Below, in pieces: positions 6,671 to 14,973 of a DNA stretch of 60,835 nt (position 1 is its first letter; the number at the start of each line of letters is the position of its first letter). The notes under the pieces are model-generated. The model searched no databases, was not told where the DNA came from, and worked only from the letters and a program-made list of their open reading frames with translations. The position numbers and the translations under genes were made by a program. Source of the stretch: Oscillospiraceae bacterium (GTDB taxonomy: Bacteria > Bacillota > Clostridia > Oscillospirales > Oscillospiraceae); NCBI GenBank assembly GCA_015068135.1, contig SVLB01000012.1:1-60835 (forward strand). Reading direction: 5' to 3'.

Positions 6671-7993
6671 ATGAAAAAGTGTATCGTTTGCTTGCTCAGC
6701 GCAGTATTACTGCTGAGCGTGTTGTCCGTGACTGCGCTGGCGGCAACCACCGTCGACGAGGTAGGAATCATAACCGCTTACCCGGTGGCGGGAGAAAACG
6801 TTGACTTTGTGTTCTCCGTATATGGCCAGGGATGCAGGGCTGACAGCTCTGTCAATTCCGGCGGCTTCCGCAACGGTATCCGCTGGAGAAATGTATTCAC
6901 CGGAGCGACCCTGGGGGAGAATGACGTCTTCCAGGTCAATACGATGTATGAGGTATCCGTATATCTGGTGGCGGAGAGCGGCTATACCTTTGATGTCAAC
7001 AGTACGCAGATTCTGGTCAACATGGATGAGACCACCTCCTACAGCTATGTGGATAATTCCCGAAACAAGGTTTTGGTGACCCTGATGATGGTAGCCGAGG
7101 CAGTGTATGTGAACCGGGTGGCTGTCAATGGCCTGGATGCACCCATTGCCGGAGAGATGCCCGACTACCTGATCACCCCGGAGTCGGAGGATACCTATCG
7201 GCTGAATCCTACCGTCAGTGCCACCCAGCAGGGCGGTGTGACCTGGTATGACTGCACCGCGCAAACCTACATCACTGTGGGGACCAAATTCCAGGCAGAC
7301 CATGTATACTGGGCAGAGATCCACCTGGATGCCCGGGATGGCTATACCTTCCCCCTGGATGCGGTAGGCTATGTGGATGGCAGAATGTTCAGCTCCGCCG
7401 GTGCTGGCGAGTCCATTGCCCTTGTGGTGGACTTTTTGGACGGGGACGGAAAGGATCATACCCATGTTCCCTCCCAGTGGAAGATCAACCCGGTCTACCA
7501 CTACAGAACCTGTACCGTCTGCGGTGAAATGCTGCCGGAGGAGGATCATATCTGGAGCCCCAAGTATCATACGGTAGATGCCAAGACCCATGCATACCAG
7601 TGTGCCCGGTGCAAGACCTATGATACCGCTTATCCCCATAACCCCGGCGCCCCTGCCACGGAAACGACCCCTCAGACCTGCAAGGACTGCGGCTATGTGC
7701 TGAAGGAGGCGCTGGGCATCAGCGAAACCACTGCCCCTACCGCCGAAGAAACCACTGCGCAAACCCAGGAAACCACGGAGGCTACCACCGAGGCTGCCAC
7801 TGAGGCAACTACGGAAGCCACCCAGGGGGAGACCCAACCTCAGCCTACTCCCACCACCCAAGCCACTGAGCCTGCAGATACGAAGAATCAGGAGGCAGAC
7901 TCCAACCTGATCCTGTGGATCCTGGTGATCCTGGGCGGCGTTCTGATCTGCGCCGGCGGCGTGCTCATCACCGTCAAGGCCATGAAAAAATAA
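6671..7993 (+). CDS. Membrane-anchored surface protein, paralogue-like partner of the preceding gene
   Basis: 440 residues, starting 7 nt after the previous stop. Signal peptide at 1-25 (TALAA). Two beta-rich domains of similar pattern (~26-270, both with GYTF), a His/Cys module at ~275-345 (CTVCG, CARC, CKDCG) that closely matches part of the preceding protein (TETTPQTCKDCGY), a Thr/Glu/Gln-rich stalk at ~350-405, one TM helix (~412-433) and a KAMKK tail. The shared module and organisation suggest the pair arose from related building blocks and acts together at the surface. No catalytic motif seen. Confidence 0.72.
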   Translation: MKKCIVCLLSAVLLLSVLSVTALAATTVDEVGIITAYPVAGENVDFVFSVYGQGCRADSSVNSGGFRNGIRWRNVFTGATLGENDVFQVNTMYEVSVYLVAESGYTFDVNSTQILVNMDETTSYSYVDNSRNKVLVTLMMVAEAVYVNRVAVNGLDAPIAGEMPDYLITPESEDTYRLNPTVSATQQGGVTWYDCTAQTYITVGTKFQADHVYWAEIHLDARDGYTFPLDAVGYVDGRMFSSAGAGESIALVVDFLDGDGKDHTHVPSQWKINPVYHYRTCTVCGEMLPEEDHIWSPKYHTVDAKTHAYQCARCKTYDTAYPHNPGAPATETTPQTCKDCGYVLKEALGISETTAPTAEETTAQTQETTEATTEAATEATTEATQGETQPQPTPTTQATEPADTKNQEADSNLILWILVILGGVLICAGGVLITVKAMKK

Positions 7994-8010
7994 CCGATAT
8001 CACCGATATC

Positions 8011-8148
8011 TTTGTAGGGAACGCTGCCCTCAGCGTTCCGAAAAGATTTTTGACCTCGATGGGCAAAAATCTTTCCTGTTGCACCCATTTACATCTACCA
8101 AACTGCCGCTTCGCAGTCGGAACGCCGAGGGCGGCGTTCCCTACAAAG
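8011..8148. repeat. REPIN-like inverted pair of REP repeats
   Basis: TTTGTAGGGAACGCTGCCCT at 8011 onward is mirrored by the complement ending at 8148; each arm is ~30 bp and itself palindromic. Between them a second hairpin pairs AAAGATTTTTG (from 8042) with CAAAAATCTTT (to 8073). It belongs to the same GTAGGG...CCCTACAAA class as the repeats around the RAYT gene at 21879. Confidence 0.72.
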
Positions 8149-8180
8149 CTCCGAAGTAACGGTTTCAAAACGATTCATGC

Positions 8181-8225
8181 ATATAAAACCCGCCAACCCT
8201 CGTTTGGGTTGGCGGTTTTTATATG
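8181..8225. terminator. Bidirectional terminator between convergent genes
   Basis: An 11-bp GC-rich stem (8189-8199 with 8206-8216) is flanked by A-run and T-run on the two sides, so it can end transcription from both the surface-protein operon and yitT. Confidence 0.85.
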
Positions 8226-8227
8226 CC

Positions 8228-9064
8228 TCATTTTTTTGGTTGATAGCAGATCTCGCTGACCGAATATACGGTGATAAAAGCCTTGGGGTCTGTTTTGCGG
8301 ACGAAATCCATCAAAAGCTTGAATTCCTGCTTGTCCACAATGGTGATGATCTCCCGACGGGGTTGATTATCATAGGCGCCGATGATCTCATTGAGACTGG
8401 CACCGCTGTGCAGCTCATGGAGGATGTAGTCCTTGATGACCTCCAAATGCTGGGAAATGATGCACACCCGGCGTTTGATATTCATGCCGAAAATGAAATG
8501 ATCCACGATCATGCCCCCAAAATAGGTACCCAGGACACTGATCACAACGATCTTTTTGTCATATACCAGAGCAGAACTGAGGGCAACCAGGATACCTGCC
8601 AGCCCCATGGCCTTACCCATCTCCATGCCCAAGAACTTGTTCATCAGCTTAGCGACGATATCCAAACCGCCGGAGGAGGCGTTCCGGGAAAACAGCATGG
8701 CAAGACCGATGCCCACCACCAGGATGTAGCAGATCACGTCCAGCAGGGGATCCTGGGTGATGGACTGGAAATTGGGGAAGATCAGCTCCCAAATGCCCAA
8801 AAATACAGGCATCAGCAAAGCGCAGTACACCGTTTTGGCACCGAATTCCGGCCCCACCAGTAAAAAGCCGATGAGAAGCAATACGGCATTCAAAAGGAAG
8901 GTGACCACCGATACGGGCAGATCAATAAAGGAGCAGATCACCATGGCAAGGCCTGTACCGCTGCCCACAGTCACATGACTGGGCATCATAAAGAAAAACA
9001 CAGCCACAGAGACGATCAGCGTACCCAGTGTGATGATCAAGAATTCTTTGCACTTAGATTTCAT
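8228..9064 (-). CDS. YitT family membrane protein
   Basis: 278 residues. Five or so TM helices in the first ~200 residues with the family's GSGTGLA and NASSGGLDIVAKL motifs (~35 and ~128), then a cytosolic ~80-residue C-terminal domain of the DUF2179 type (ITIVDKQEFKLLMDFVRKTDPKAFITVYSVSEICY). Family members are probable small-molecule or ion transporters of unproven substrate. Its start is 4 nt after the stop of the small lipoprotein gene at 9069, so it is the last gene of the M23-lipoprotein-YitT unit. Confidence 0.88.
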   Translation of the reverse strand: MKSKCKEFLIITLGTLIVSVAVFFFMMPSHVTVGSGTGLAMVICSFIDLPVSVVTFLLNAVLLLIGFLLVGPEFGAKTVYCALLMPVFLGIWELIFPNFQSITQDPLLDVICYILVVGIGLAMLFSRNASSGGLDIVAKLMNKFLGMEMGKAMGLAGILVALSSALVYDKKIVVISVLGTYFGGMIVDHFIFGMNIKRRVCIISQHLEVIKDYILHELHSGASLNEIIGAYDNQPRREIITIVDKQEFKLLMDFVRKTDPKAFITVYSVSEICYQPKK

Positions 9065-9068
9065 GGGG

Positions 9069-9350
9069 TTACCTCAGATACATGGTGATGAAAGCCAGCA
9101 CCAGCAGGATCAGCCCTGCCAAACACACAGCAGCGGTAAGCTGGTGATGGGTGGCCGGAAGCTTTCTATGGGGGTTGCGGCGGTTATACAGCCAAATACT
9201 GCGCATACGCAGTGCCGAAAGCGCTATCAGCAGCACGCCCGGAATTGCCAGCAGCCAGGTGATGAACCTGGGGCCCTGATAGCCGGCGCCGCAGCCGCTG
9301 AGCAGAAACAGGCTCGGCAGCAGGATGAAAAAGCGTAATGATTGTTTCAT
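9069..9350 (-). CDS. Small lipoprotein with two membrane segments
   Basis: 93 residues. A signal sequence ends in a lipobox (LLSGC, Cys ~21), followed by a TM segment (~30-47) and a second one (~73-90). No ribosome binding site is visible; its ATG overlaps the TGA of the upstream M23 gene (ATGA at 9350-9347), so translation is probably coupled. Function unknown; linkage suggests a role with the exported peptidase or YitT. Confidence 0.55.
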   Translation of the reverse strand: MKQSLRFFILLPSLFLLSGCGAGYQGPRFITWLLAIPGVLLIALSALRMRSIWLYNRRNPHRKLPATHHQLTAAVCLAGLILLVLAFITMYLR

Positions 9351-12300
9351 AGGCAAAGATGATCCACATCCCAGTTACGGATGCAGGCGTGGGCTTCGAT
9401 CATGGCGGCAATGGCCTCCCGTTGGCCCTGGGAAAGGGTGGAATAACGGTCGTTAAGGGTCTCCAGCATGGTGCGCATGGTGGTGGCGGTTTGGGCGCTT
9501 TCGATAACCGTTCCGTCAGAAAGGGTCAGCATCACCCTTGCGTACAACGGGGCTTCTCCGAAGTTTTCTATATCGTAATCCCGCAGGCGCAGGCTTACAG
9601 GCTCACCGGAAGCCAGGGCATCCCGGGTCTTGAACCGGGTGACACTGTGGCGGCCCTCCAATTGCAGGGCAAAGCCGAAGGCGGCATCGCCGTCCAGCTG
9701 GGCCATGACCATGTCATCGCCGTAGAACACGGCCTTGTAGCCGAAGCCCGTTACAGACGGGGCAAGGCTCACATGGGTAATGCCCAGGTAGAACCGGTGG
9801 AAGGTATAGCCATCTTCTGTTTCCACAGTCAGATAGCGCTTGGAAGAGCTGTCCTTAAAATGCCGCTGGGGAACGATGGGAGTGCCGTTTTCGTCCACAC
9901 AGGAAAAGCTTCCCATGGTTTCGCAGGAATATGCATCGGTGGCAGAATCCATGCCGTAAACCGCAAAGCCGTTGGTCTTTATGGTGCCGGTGGCCCGGAA
10001 GCCACCCAGATCCAAATACAGATCTCCCGTCAGCACATAGCCGTCATACCGGGTATCCTCCGTCAGCCGGATGCGGACGGCGTTTTCCGCACCGCAAAGG
10101 GAGCAGATACCGGACTGGAAATCGTGATAGGAAAGACTTGCTGAGGTCAAAGGCGCGTTGTTGTCACCGATGGACAGGGCCTTCCACTGGTCTTCCGTGC
10201 CGCAGAAGACTACCTGAGTCAGCTTGGTACAGTTTTGGAAAGCACCGCTGATCACGCCGACGACTTTGGTGCCGCCAATAGACTGCGGGATGTGGGCTGC
10301 GGTAACGGTCTCATCGGCACCGATGATCATGCCGATCTCCTTCATGAAGTACAGATCACCGCCGGGGACCGGGTAAAGGGTCCGGCTCCAACGGGCGTAC
10401 AGGGTCAGGTTTTCGGTAACGGGGGTGGCACCGGTGAACACAGAGCCGCCGGTGGGAGCGGTGTACCAGCCCAGGAAGCCGTAACCGGCTCTCACGGGAC
10501 TGGGCAGGGGGGTGATGGTGGCGTTTTCCGGTACACTGACCTGGGTCAGCTCGCAGGAGCCGCCATTGGGGTTGAACAAAACCGTATAGAACAGAGATTC
10601 CCCGTTATTGCTTCCCGTGTAGAAACAGCTTACATGGAAGGTCTCGGGCTCTGTGCGGTAGATATCCATGCCCTTGAGCTCAATGGTATGCTTACCGGTG
10701 GAAAGCTTGCCGAAGGTCAAAGCATGGTTGATCTGGGTGCCGCTCAAAGCCAGGGAGGTGGTGGTGCGATTGGAGGCTGTCCAGGAGGCGTATTCCTTGC
10801 CGTCCAGGTAAGCCACGATCTTTTGCAGAGGATACTTGGAGGTCACCGTACCCTTCAAAGGATAAGAGGCCTTGGGAATGGTAATGCCGTGGGCAGGGGC
10901 AAAATCCGTACAGACGATCTGCTGGATCTCATAGCCCTGGAAAACAAGGCTGTCGCCGGGGGCGTAGCCGGTCTGTCCGTCCAGGCGCACCTGATACCAG
11001 GTTTCCCCAAAGGCATTGGTAAGGCTTGCCAAAACCTCTGCCTCCTGACCGTAGCCGACGGTACCGGCCAGTTCCTTTTCAGAAGCTGCATAGGGAACAT
11101 CCGCTTTCAAGGTCAAACCCTGGGTGGCGGTCACGGAGTAAATGCCGAAAGCACCGGTGTCCAGAGTTGCTTCCCAGTCAAATGCAAATTCACAATCGGG
11201 GCAGACACCGAAGCCGTCCATATTGGGGTGCTGACAGACAGTGGGAGGCTCTGTGGGATCTACCACGGGGTCGTCTGTGGGCAGATCGCTGTCTTTTACC
11301 GTGTAAAATTCGCTGACATGGAAGGTTTCCGGCTCTGTGCGGTGAATATCCGTGCCCTTGAGCTCGATGGTGTGCTTACCGTAGTCAAGACCGCCGAAGG
11401 TCAGGGCGTAATTGATATTGGTAGAGGCCAGAGATACAGAGGTAGTCGTTTTGTTGGAGGCTGTCCAGGAGGCATACTGCTTTCCGTCCAGATAGGCGGT
11501 GATCACCGTCAGAGGATAGCTGGAGACCACAGTTCCCTTCAAAGGATAGGATGCCTTGGGGATGGAGAGCCCGTTGGCAGGGGAGAAGTCCTCACAGCGG
11601 ATCTGCTGGGGGTTGTAGCGCAGGAAGGTAAGACTGTCCGCGGGGGCATAGCCGGTTTGGTCCTGGTATGCCACATGGTACCAAGTCTCACCGAAGGCGT
11701 TGGTAAGGCTTCCCAAAACCTCCACTTCCGTTTCGGGGGTCAGCATTGTGGGAACAAGGTTTTCCGAGGCGGAATAGGGAACATCGGCCTTCAGGGAAAG
11801 CCCTTCTGCCGGAGCAACGGTATAAACACCGGCGCAGAGGGTGTTCCGGGTCACCGCCCAGTCGAAGATAAAGCCGCATTCCGGATTGGGACAAACGCCG
11901 AAACCATCCATATCCGGGTGCTTGCAGCGATACTTGTCGTACAGTGCGATCACATCGTCGGCATACTCATAACAGCAGGTGGACCAGGAGCTGGCGTGAT
12001 TGGCACTGAAGCCCTCAGGGAGGATCAGAAACTGATCCATGAGGGGGTCTACGCAGGTGGCAGTTTCGGAGGTGACCTCCGAGCCCTGGTAAATACGGAA
12101 GTCCAAATGATAGCCGAAGGAACGGCCGGTGGAGCCGACCTTGCCCACCAGGTCGCCCTTGGACACCTTAGCCCCGTTGGTGACGGCGATAGAGGCCATG
12201 TGACCGTACCGGGAGACGAAGGTGGTGCCCAGGTATTCATGGACTATGTAAGCGTATTTGCCAAGGTTTTTGCAGCCACCGCAGGGGCAGTAGGTGGACT

Positions 12301-12583
12301 TTCCGTAATCCTCGGTGCAGGTGTTGTTCACCATGATCACCGTTCCGTCCCAGGGGGCGATAATATCTGCGTAATGCTCACCGGTAATATCCAGGGCATA
12401 GTGTCCGTAGCCGTGACCGATGAGATCCATATAGCAGGAGCTAAGGGTGTTGGAGGAGGGCACAGGCCAGAGCCAATCCCGGTTGCCGGTGTAGTCGCCG
12501 ATGGCGGCCTGCGCAACGGGGAGCATACCCAGGACCGTAACCAAAACCAACACGAATGCAAAGAATCGTTTTAGCTGTTTCAA
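9347..12583 (-). CDS. Large exported M23 metallopeptidase with tandem SH3-like units and a novel C-terminal module
   Basis: 1078 residues. Signal peptide at 1-27. M23/LytM-type peptidase domain at ~55-185 with the metal-ligand motifs HYALDI and HLDF, expected to cut peptidoglycan cross-links. Two tandem ~215-residue units (~217-440 and ~447-660) each start HPxMDGFGVCP, contain an SH3-like segment (NAFGETWY...GYAP.DSL) and a KASYPLKGTV segment. One InlB-type repeat (FNPNGG...TLYARW) lies at ~665-735. The last ~220 residues form a module also found at the end of the protein at 56459. Start is TTG at 12583, with GGAG 9 nt upstream; no ATG alternative fits. A cell-wall hydrolase with wall-binding repeats is the likely role. 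Confidence 0.85.
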   Translation of the reverse strand: MKQLKRFFAFVLVLVTVLGMLPVAQAAIGDYTGNRDWLWPVPSSNTLSSCYMDLIGHGYGHYALDITGEHYADIIAPWDGTVIMVNNTCTEDYGKSTYCPCGGCKNLGKYAYIVHEYLGTTFVSRYGHMASIAVTNGAKVSKGDLVGKVGSTGRSFGYHLDFRIYQGSEVTSETATCVDPLMDQFLILPEGFSANHASSWSTCCYEYADDVIALYDKYRCKHPDMDGFGVCPNPECGFIFDWAVTRNTLCAGVYTVAPAEGLSLKADVPYSASENLVPTMLTPETEVEVLGSLTNAFGETWYHVAYQDQTGYAPADSLTFLRYNPQQIRCEDFSPANGLSIPKASYPLKGTVVSSYPLTVITAYLDGKQYASWTASNKTTTSVSLASTNINYALTFGGLDYGKHTIELKGTDIHRTEPETFHVSEFYTVKDSDLPTDDPVVDPTEPPTVCQHPNMDGFGVCPDCEFAFDWEATLDTGAFGIYSVTATQGLTLKADVPYAASEKELAGTVGYGQEAEVLASLTNAFGETWYQVRLDGQTGYAPGDSLVFQGYEIQQIVCTDFAPAHGITIPKASYPLKGTVTSKYPLQKIVAYLDGKEYASWTASNRTTTSLALSGTQINHALTFGKLSTGKHTIELKGMDIYRTEPETFHVSCFYTGSNNGESLFYTVLFNPNGGSCELTQVSVPENATITPLPSPVRAGYGFLGWYTAPTGGSVFTGATPVTENLTLYARWSRTLYPVPGGDLYFMKEIGMIIGADETVTAAHIPQSIGGTKVVGVISGAFQNCTKLTQVVFCGTEDQWKALSIGDNNAPLTSASLSYHDFQSGICSLCGAENAVRIRLTEDTRYDGYVLTGDLYLDLGGFRATGTIKTNGFAVYGMDSATDAYSCETMGSFSCVDENGTPIVPQRHFKDSSSKRYLTVETEDGYTFHRFYLGITHVSLAPSVTGFGYKAVFYGDDMVMAQLDGDAAFGFALQLEGRHSVTRFKTRDALASGEPVSLRLRDYDIENFGEAPLYARVMLTLSDGTVIESAQTATTMRTMLETLNDRYSTLSQGQREAIAAMIEAHACIRNWDVDHLCL

Positions 12584-12630
12584 TGTACATTACTCCAATC
12601 TGAGAACCGATTTTTTACGTACAATTCTGT

Positions 12631-12659
12631 ATTATACCCTAAAACTCACCCAAAATCAA
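12631..12659 (-). promoter_or_regulatory. Promoter of the M23-lipoprotein-yitT operon
   Basis: Minus strand TTGATT (12659-12654), 17-bp spacer, TATAAT (12636-12631). It lies ~48 bp before the TTG start codon. The rest of the 300-bp gap holds a weak hairpin (TGTGGG/CCCACA followed by A-run, ~12733-12757) and the divergent promoter below. Confidence 0.75.
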
Positions 12660-12819
12660 GTATTTGGCATTTTCGTATCAATTTGCGAAAAGAAAAAAAC
12701 ACCCATCCGGCATTTCCAGCATTACAATTGCCTGTGGGGATTTTGTGTCCCACAAAAAACGTTAGAAATGGAAAAACCCCTATGACTGGCATCCTTTTTC
12801 CCAAAAAGTCAAAAAAAGC

Positions 12820-12848
12820 TTGAAATATATGGGAAAAAGTAGTATTCT
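12820..12848 (+). promoter_or_regulatory. Promoter of the SIS-isomerase operon
   Basis: TTGAAA (12820-12825), 17-bp spacer, TATTCT (12843-12848). Transcription would begin near 12855, which rules out the upstream in-frame ATG at 12820 and supports the start at 12886. Confidence 0.65.
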
Positions 12849-12885
12849 TTATATGTTAAGGAAAAATATTCAGGAGGTATATTTT

Positions 12886-13491
12886 ATGGTTATGAAAGCT
12901 GCGCTGGATGCGGCAAAGGCTGCTTACGATATCGAAGCGGCCTGTATCACAGAAATGAAAGCCTATTTTGACGACGAGCAGTTTGCCAAGGCTGTGGAGC
13001 TGTTGGCGAAGGCTCCCCGGATCGGTGCTGCCGGTTCCGGTCACTCCGGCATTATCTGCCAGCATTTTGCCCATCTGATGTGCTGTATCGAGCGGCCTGC
13101 CCGGTTTATCAGCCCCGCTGAGGCTGTTCACGGCGCTACCGGTTTTATCCAGGAGGGCGATGTGATGGTGTTTGCCTCCCGTGGCGGCAAGACCAAGGAG
13201 CTGCTTCCCATTGTGGATATCTGCAAGGCCAAGGGCGTGAAGATCATCACCGTCACCGAGAATCTGGAATCCCCCCTGGCAACCGCCGCTGACGTGGTGA
13301 TCAAGCAGCATGTCAACCGGGAGACCGACAAGTGGAATGCCCAGGGTACTACCTCCACCACCGCGCTTTGCATGATCTTCCATGCTCTGCAGGCGGCTCT
13401 CATTGAGTACACCGGCTACCAGGCTGAGCAGTTTGCCCTGATCCACCCCGGTGGAGCCGTTGGCGAGCGTTTGAACAACAAAGCCCTCTGA
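12886..13491 (+). CDS. SIS-domain sugar-phosphate isomerase (KdsD/GutQ-like)
   Basis: 201 residues; CAGGAGG precedes the ATG by 8 nt. One SIS domain covering the protein, with the phosphosugar-binding glycine loop (RIGAAGSGHSG, ~45-55), a Ser/Thr-rich second loop (FASRGGKTKE) and the family signature HPGGAVGERL near the C-terminus, as in arabinose-5-phosphate isomerases. CBS domains are absent, unlike full-length KdsD (~320 residues). First gene of an operon with a FucI/AraA-type isomerase and an epimerase, so it probably interconverts a ketose and aldose phosphate in pentose or rare-sugar use. Exact substrate is not predictable. Confidence 0.8.
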   Translation: MVMKAALDAAKAAYDIEAACITEMKAYFDDEQFAKAVELLAKAPRIGAAGSGHSGIICQHFAHLMCCIERPARFISPAEAVHGATGFIQEGDVMVFASRGGKTKELLPIVDICKAKGVKIITVTENLESPLATAADVVIKQHVNRETDKWNAQGTTSTTALCMIFHALQAALIEYTGYQAEQFALIHPGGAVGERLNNKAL

Positions 13492-13495
13492 GCCT

Positions 13496-13571
13496 GTAGG
13501 GACCGATGCCCACATCGGTCCTTCGGAAATCCATATACCGGACAGGGCCGATGTGGGCATCGGCCTCTACA
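13496..13571. repeat. REPIN-like hairpin inside the sugar operon
   Basis: TGTAGGGACCGATGCCCA (13496 onward) is mirrored by an almost exact complement ending at 13571; each arm carries its own internal palindrome (GATGCCCACATC). It fills nearly the whole 108-bp gap between the SIS and FucI-like genes. Same general class as the repeats at 8011-8148. Confidence 0.7.
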
Positions 13572-13599
13572 AAATGACTTTTATTTAAGGAGTTACAAT

Positions 13600-14961
13600 A
13601 TGAAGAAGAATGTTATCGGATTTGTATGCTTTGGTGAGGTCAACACCCCCATTGAGCGTCTGCAGATGAAGCATGACGAGGCCCTGGCTGCTCTGCAGGC
13701 CAAGGTGGAAGGCGTTGTGGATGGCGGACTGGTCATCGACGATCCTGCTTATGAGACCGCAGATGCCGCCTATGCCAAGCTGGCAGGCCTGGACCTGAGC
13801 TGTTTGGTGGTCTGCGTTGGCGGTTGGGTCCCCACCCATGCTGTGATCCGTGTGACCGATCATTTCCGCCATGTGCCCATGGTTTTGTGGGGTCTGTGCG
13901 GCTGGAAGGAAAACGGCCGGATCATCACCACTGCTGAGCAGGCCGGTACCACCGCTCTGCGCCCTGCCTTTGAGGCCCTGGGCTATACCTTTAAGTACGT
14001 ATATAACATCATCGGCAAGGAGTGGCCCATGGAGAAGATCACCTCCTTCATTGCCGCCGCCTGCGCCCGTCACAACCTGCGCTCTGCAAGAGTGGGTACC
14101 ATGGGCTACCGGGATATGCTTCTGTACGGCACCCAGTTTGAAGGCAACTCCATGCGTGGCCAGCTGGGCGTAGAGGTAGAGCCCTACGAGATGCTGGAGA
14201 TGGTCCGTGCCATCGATACCCTGGAGGCTGAGAAGATCGCTGAGGGTGTGAAGTTTGTCAAGGAAAACTGGGTATTCAAGAAGGAATGCGACGATTCCGT
14301 GATCGAGCAGGGTGTCAAGTATGCCCTGGCCATCCTCAAGAAGATCCAGGAGCGCGGCTGGGAGGCCATCACCCTGCTGGATGTGGACGGCATGAAGAAG
14401 CTGGAGGGCTTCCCCCCTGCAATGGTCTTCATGCTCCTGGAGCATTACTGCAATATCCTCACTGTGCCTGAAAACGATGTGATGGGTGCTGTGACCCAGC
14501 TGATCATGCACTACATCTCCGGTCAGACCGTTCCCTACCTGGAGTACTACGAGTTCTTTGAAAACTCCATGCTCATCGGCGTGCCGGACTTTGTGCCCAA
14601 GGCCGCTACCGAGGGCGATGTGACCGTTCTGCCCGCCGCTTTCGGTCTGCTGAACGCCAGCCTGCTGAACGTTTCCAAGGTCAAGACCGGCTATGTGACC
14701 TGCGCAAGACTTGCCTATGTCAACGGCTGGTACAAGATGCACGTCTACACCGGTGAGGCCAAGAATCCTCCCGCATGGAACGAGTACGGCTGGGACGATC
14801 CCGCTCCCCAGCTGCCCAGCCTGGAGGTCTTCCCCGACTCCTGCACCGTGGAAGAGTTTGCCCAGAATGTCTGCAGTCAGCATGTGATCGTTGCCTACGG
14901 CGACTACACCGAGGCCCTCATCGACTTCTGCAACATGATGGACATTGAAATCGTATTTTAA
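13600..14961 (+). CDS. L-fucose/L-arabinose isomerase-family protein
   Basis: 453 residues; AAGGAG 9 nt before the ATG. The fold pattern is that of the FucI/AraA family (COG2407-type): N-terminal Rossmann-like part (VIGFVCFGEVNTP), central part with TMGYRD and YGTQFEG (~165-180), and acidic metal-site candidates LLDVDGMKKLEG (~255) and PENDVMGAVTQLI (~290) where family members place the catalytic Glu/Asp. C-terminal domain ends with DFCNMMDIEIVF. Interconverts an aldose and ketose; with SIS and Rpe-like proteins it suggests a route feeding ribulose/xylulose phosphate. No kinase or transporter lies in the operon. Substrate unassigned. Confidence 0.8.
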   Translation: MKKNVIGFVCFGEVNTPIERLQMKHDEALAALQAKVEGVVDGGLVIDDPAYETADAAYAKLAGLDLSCLVVCVGGWVPTHAVIRVTDHFRHVPMVLWGLCGWKENGRIITTAEQAGTTALRPAFEALGYTFKYVYNIIGKEWPMEKITSFIAAACARHNLRSARVGTMGYRDMLLYGTQFEGNSMRGQLGVEVEPYEMLEMVRAIDTLEAEKIAEGVKFVKENWVFKKECDDSVIEQGVKYALAILKKIQERGWEAITLLDVDGMKKLEGFPPAMVFMLLEHYCNILTVPENDVMGAVTQLIMHYISGQTVPYLEYYEFFENSMLIGVPDFVPKAATEGDVTVLPAAFGLLNASLLNVSKVKTGYVTCARLAYVNGWYKMHVYTGEAKNPPAWNEYGWDDPAPQLPSLEVFPDSCTVEEFAQNVCSQHVIVAYGDYTEALIDFCNMMDIEIVF

Positions 14962-14973
14962 GGGGTAACGGTT

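Noticed and set aside
8011..8148. CRISPR-like or riboswitch element
   Set aside because: Two inverted REP arms and an inner hairpin, no direct repeat-spacer pattern and no conserved riboswitch core.
10235..12574. 779-codon open frame antisense to the M23 gene
   Set aside because: Shadow of the GC-biased codons; the minus-strand M23 gene has signal peptide, motifs and promoter.
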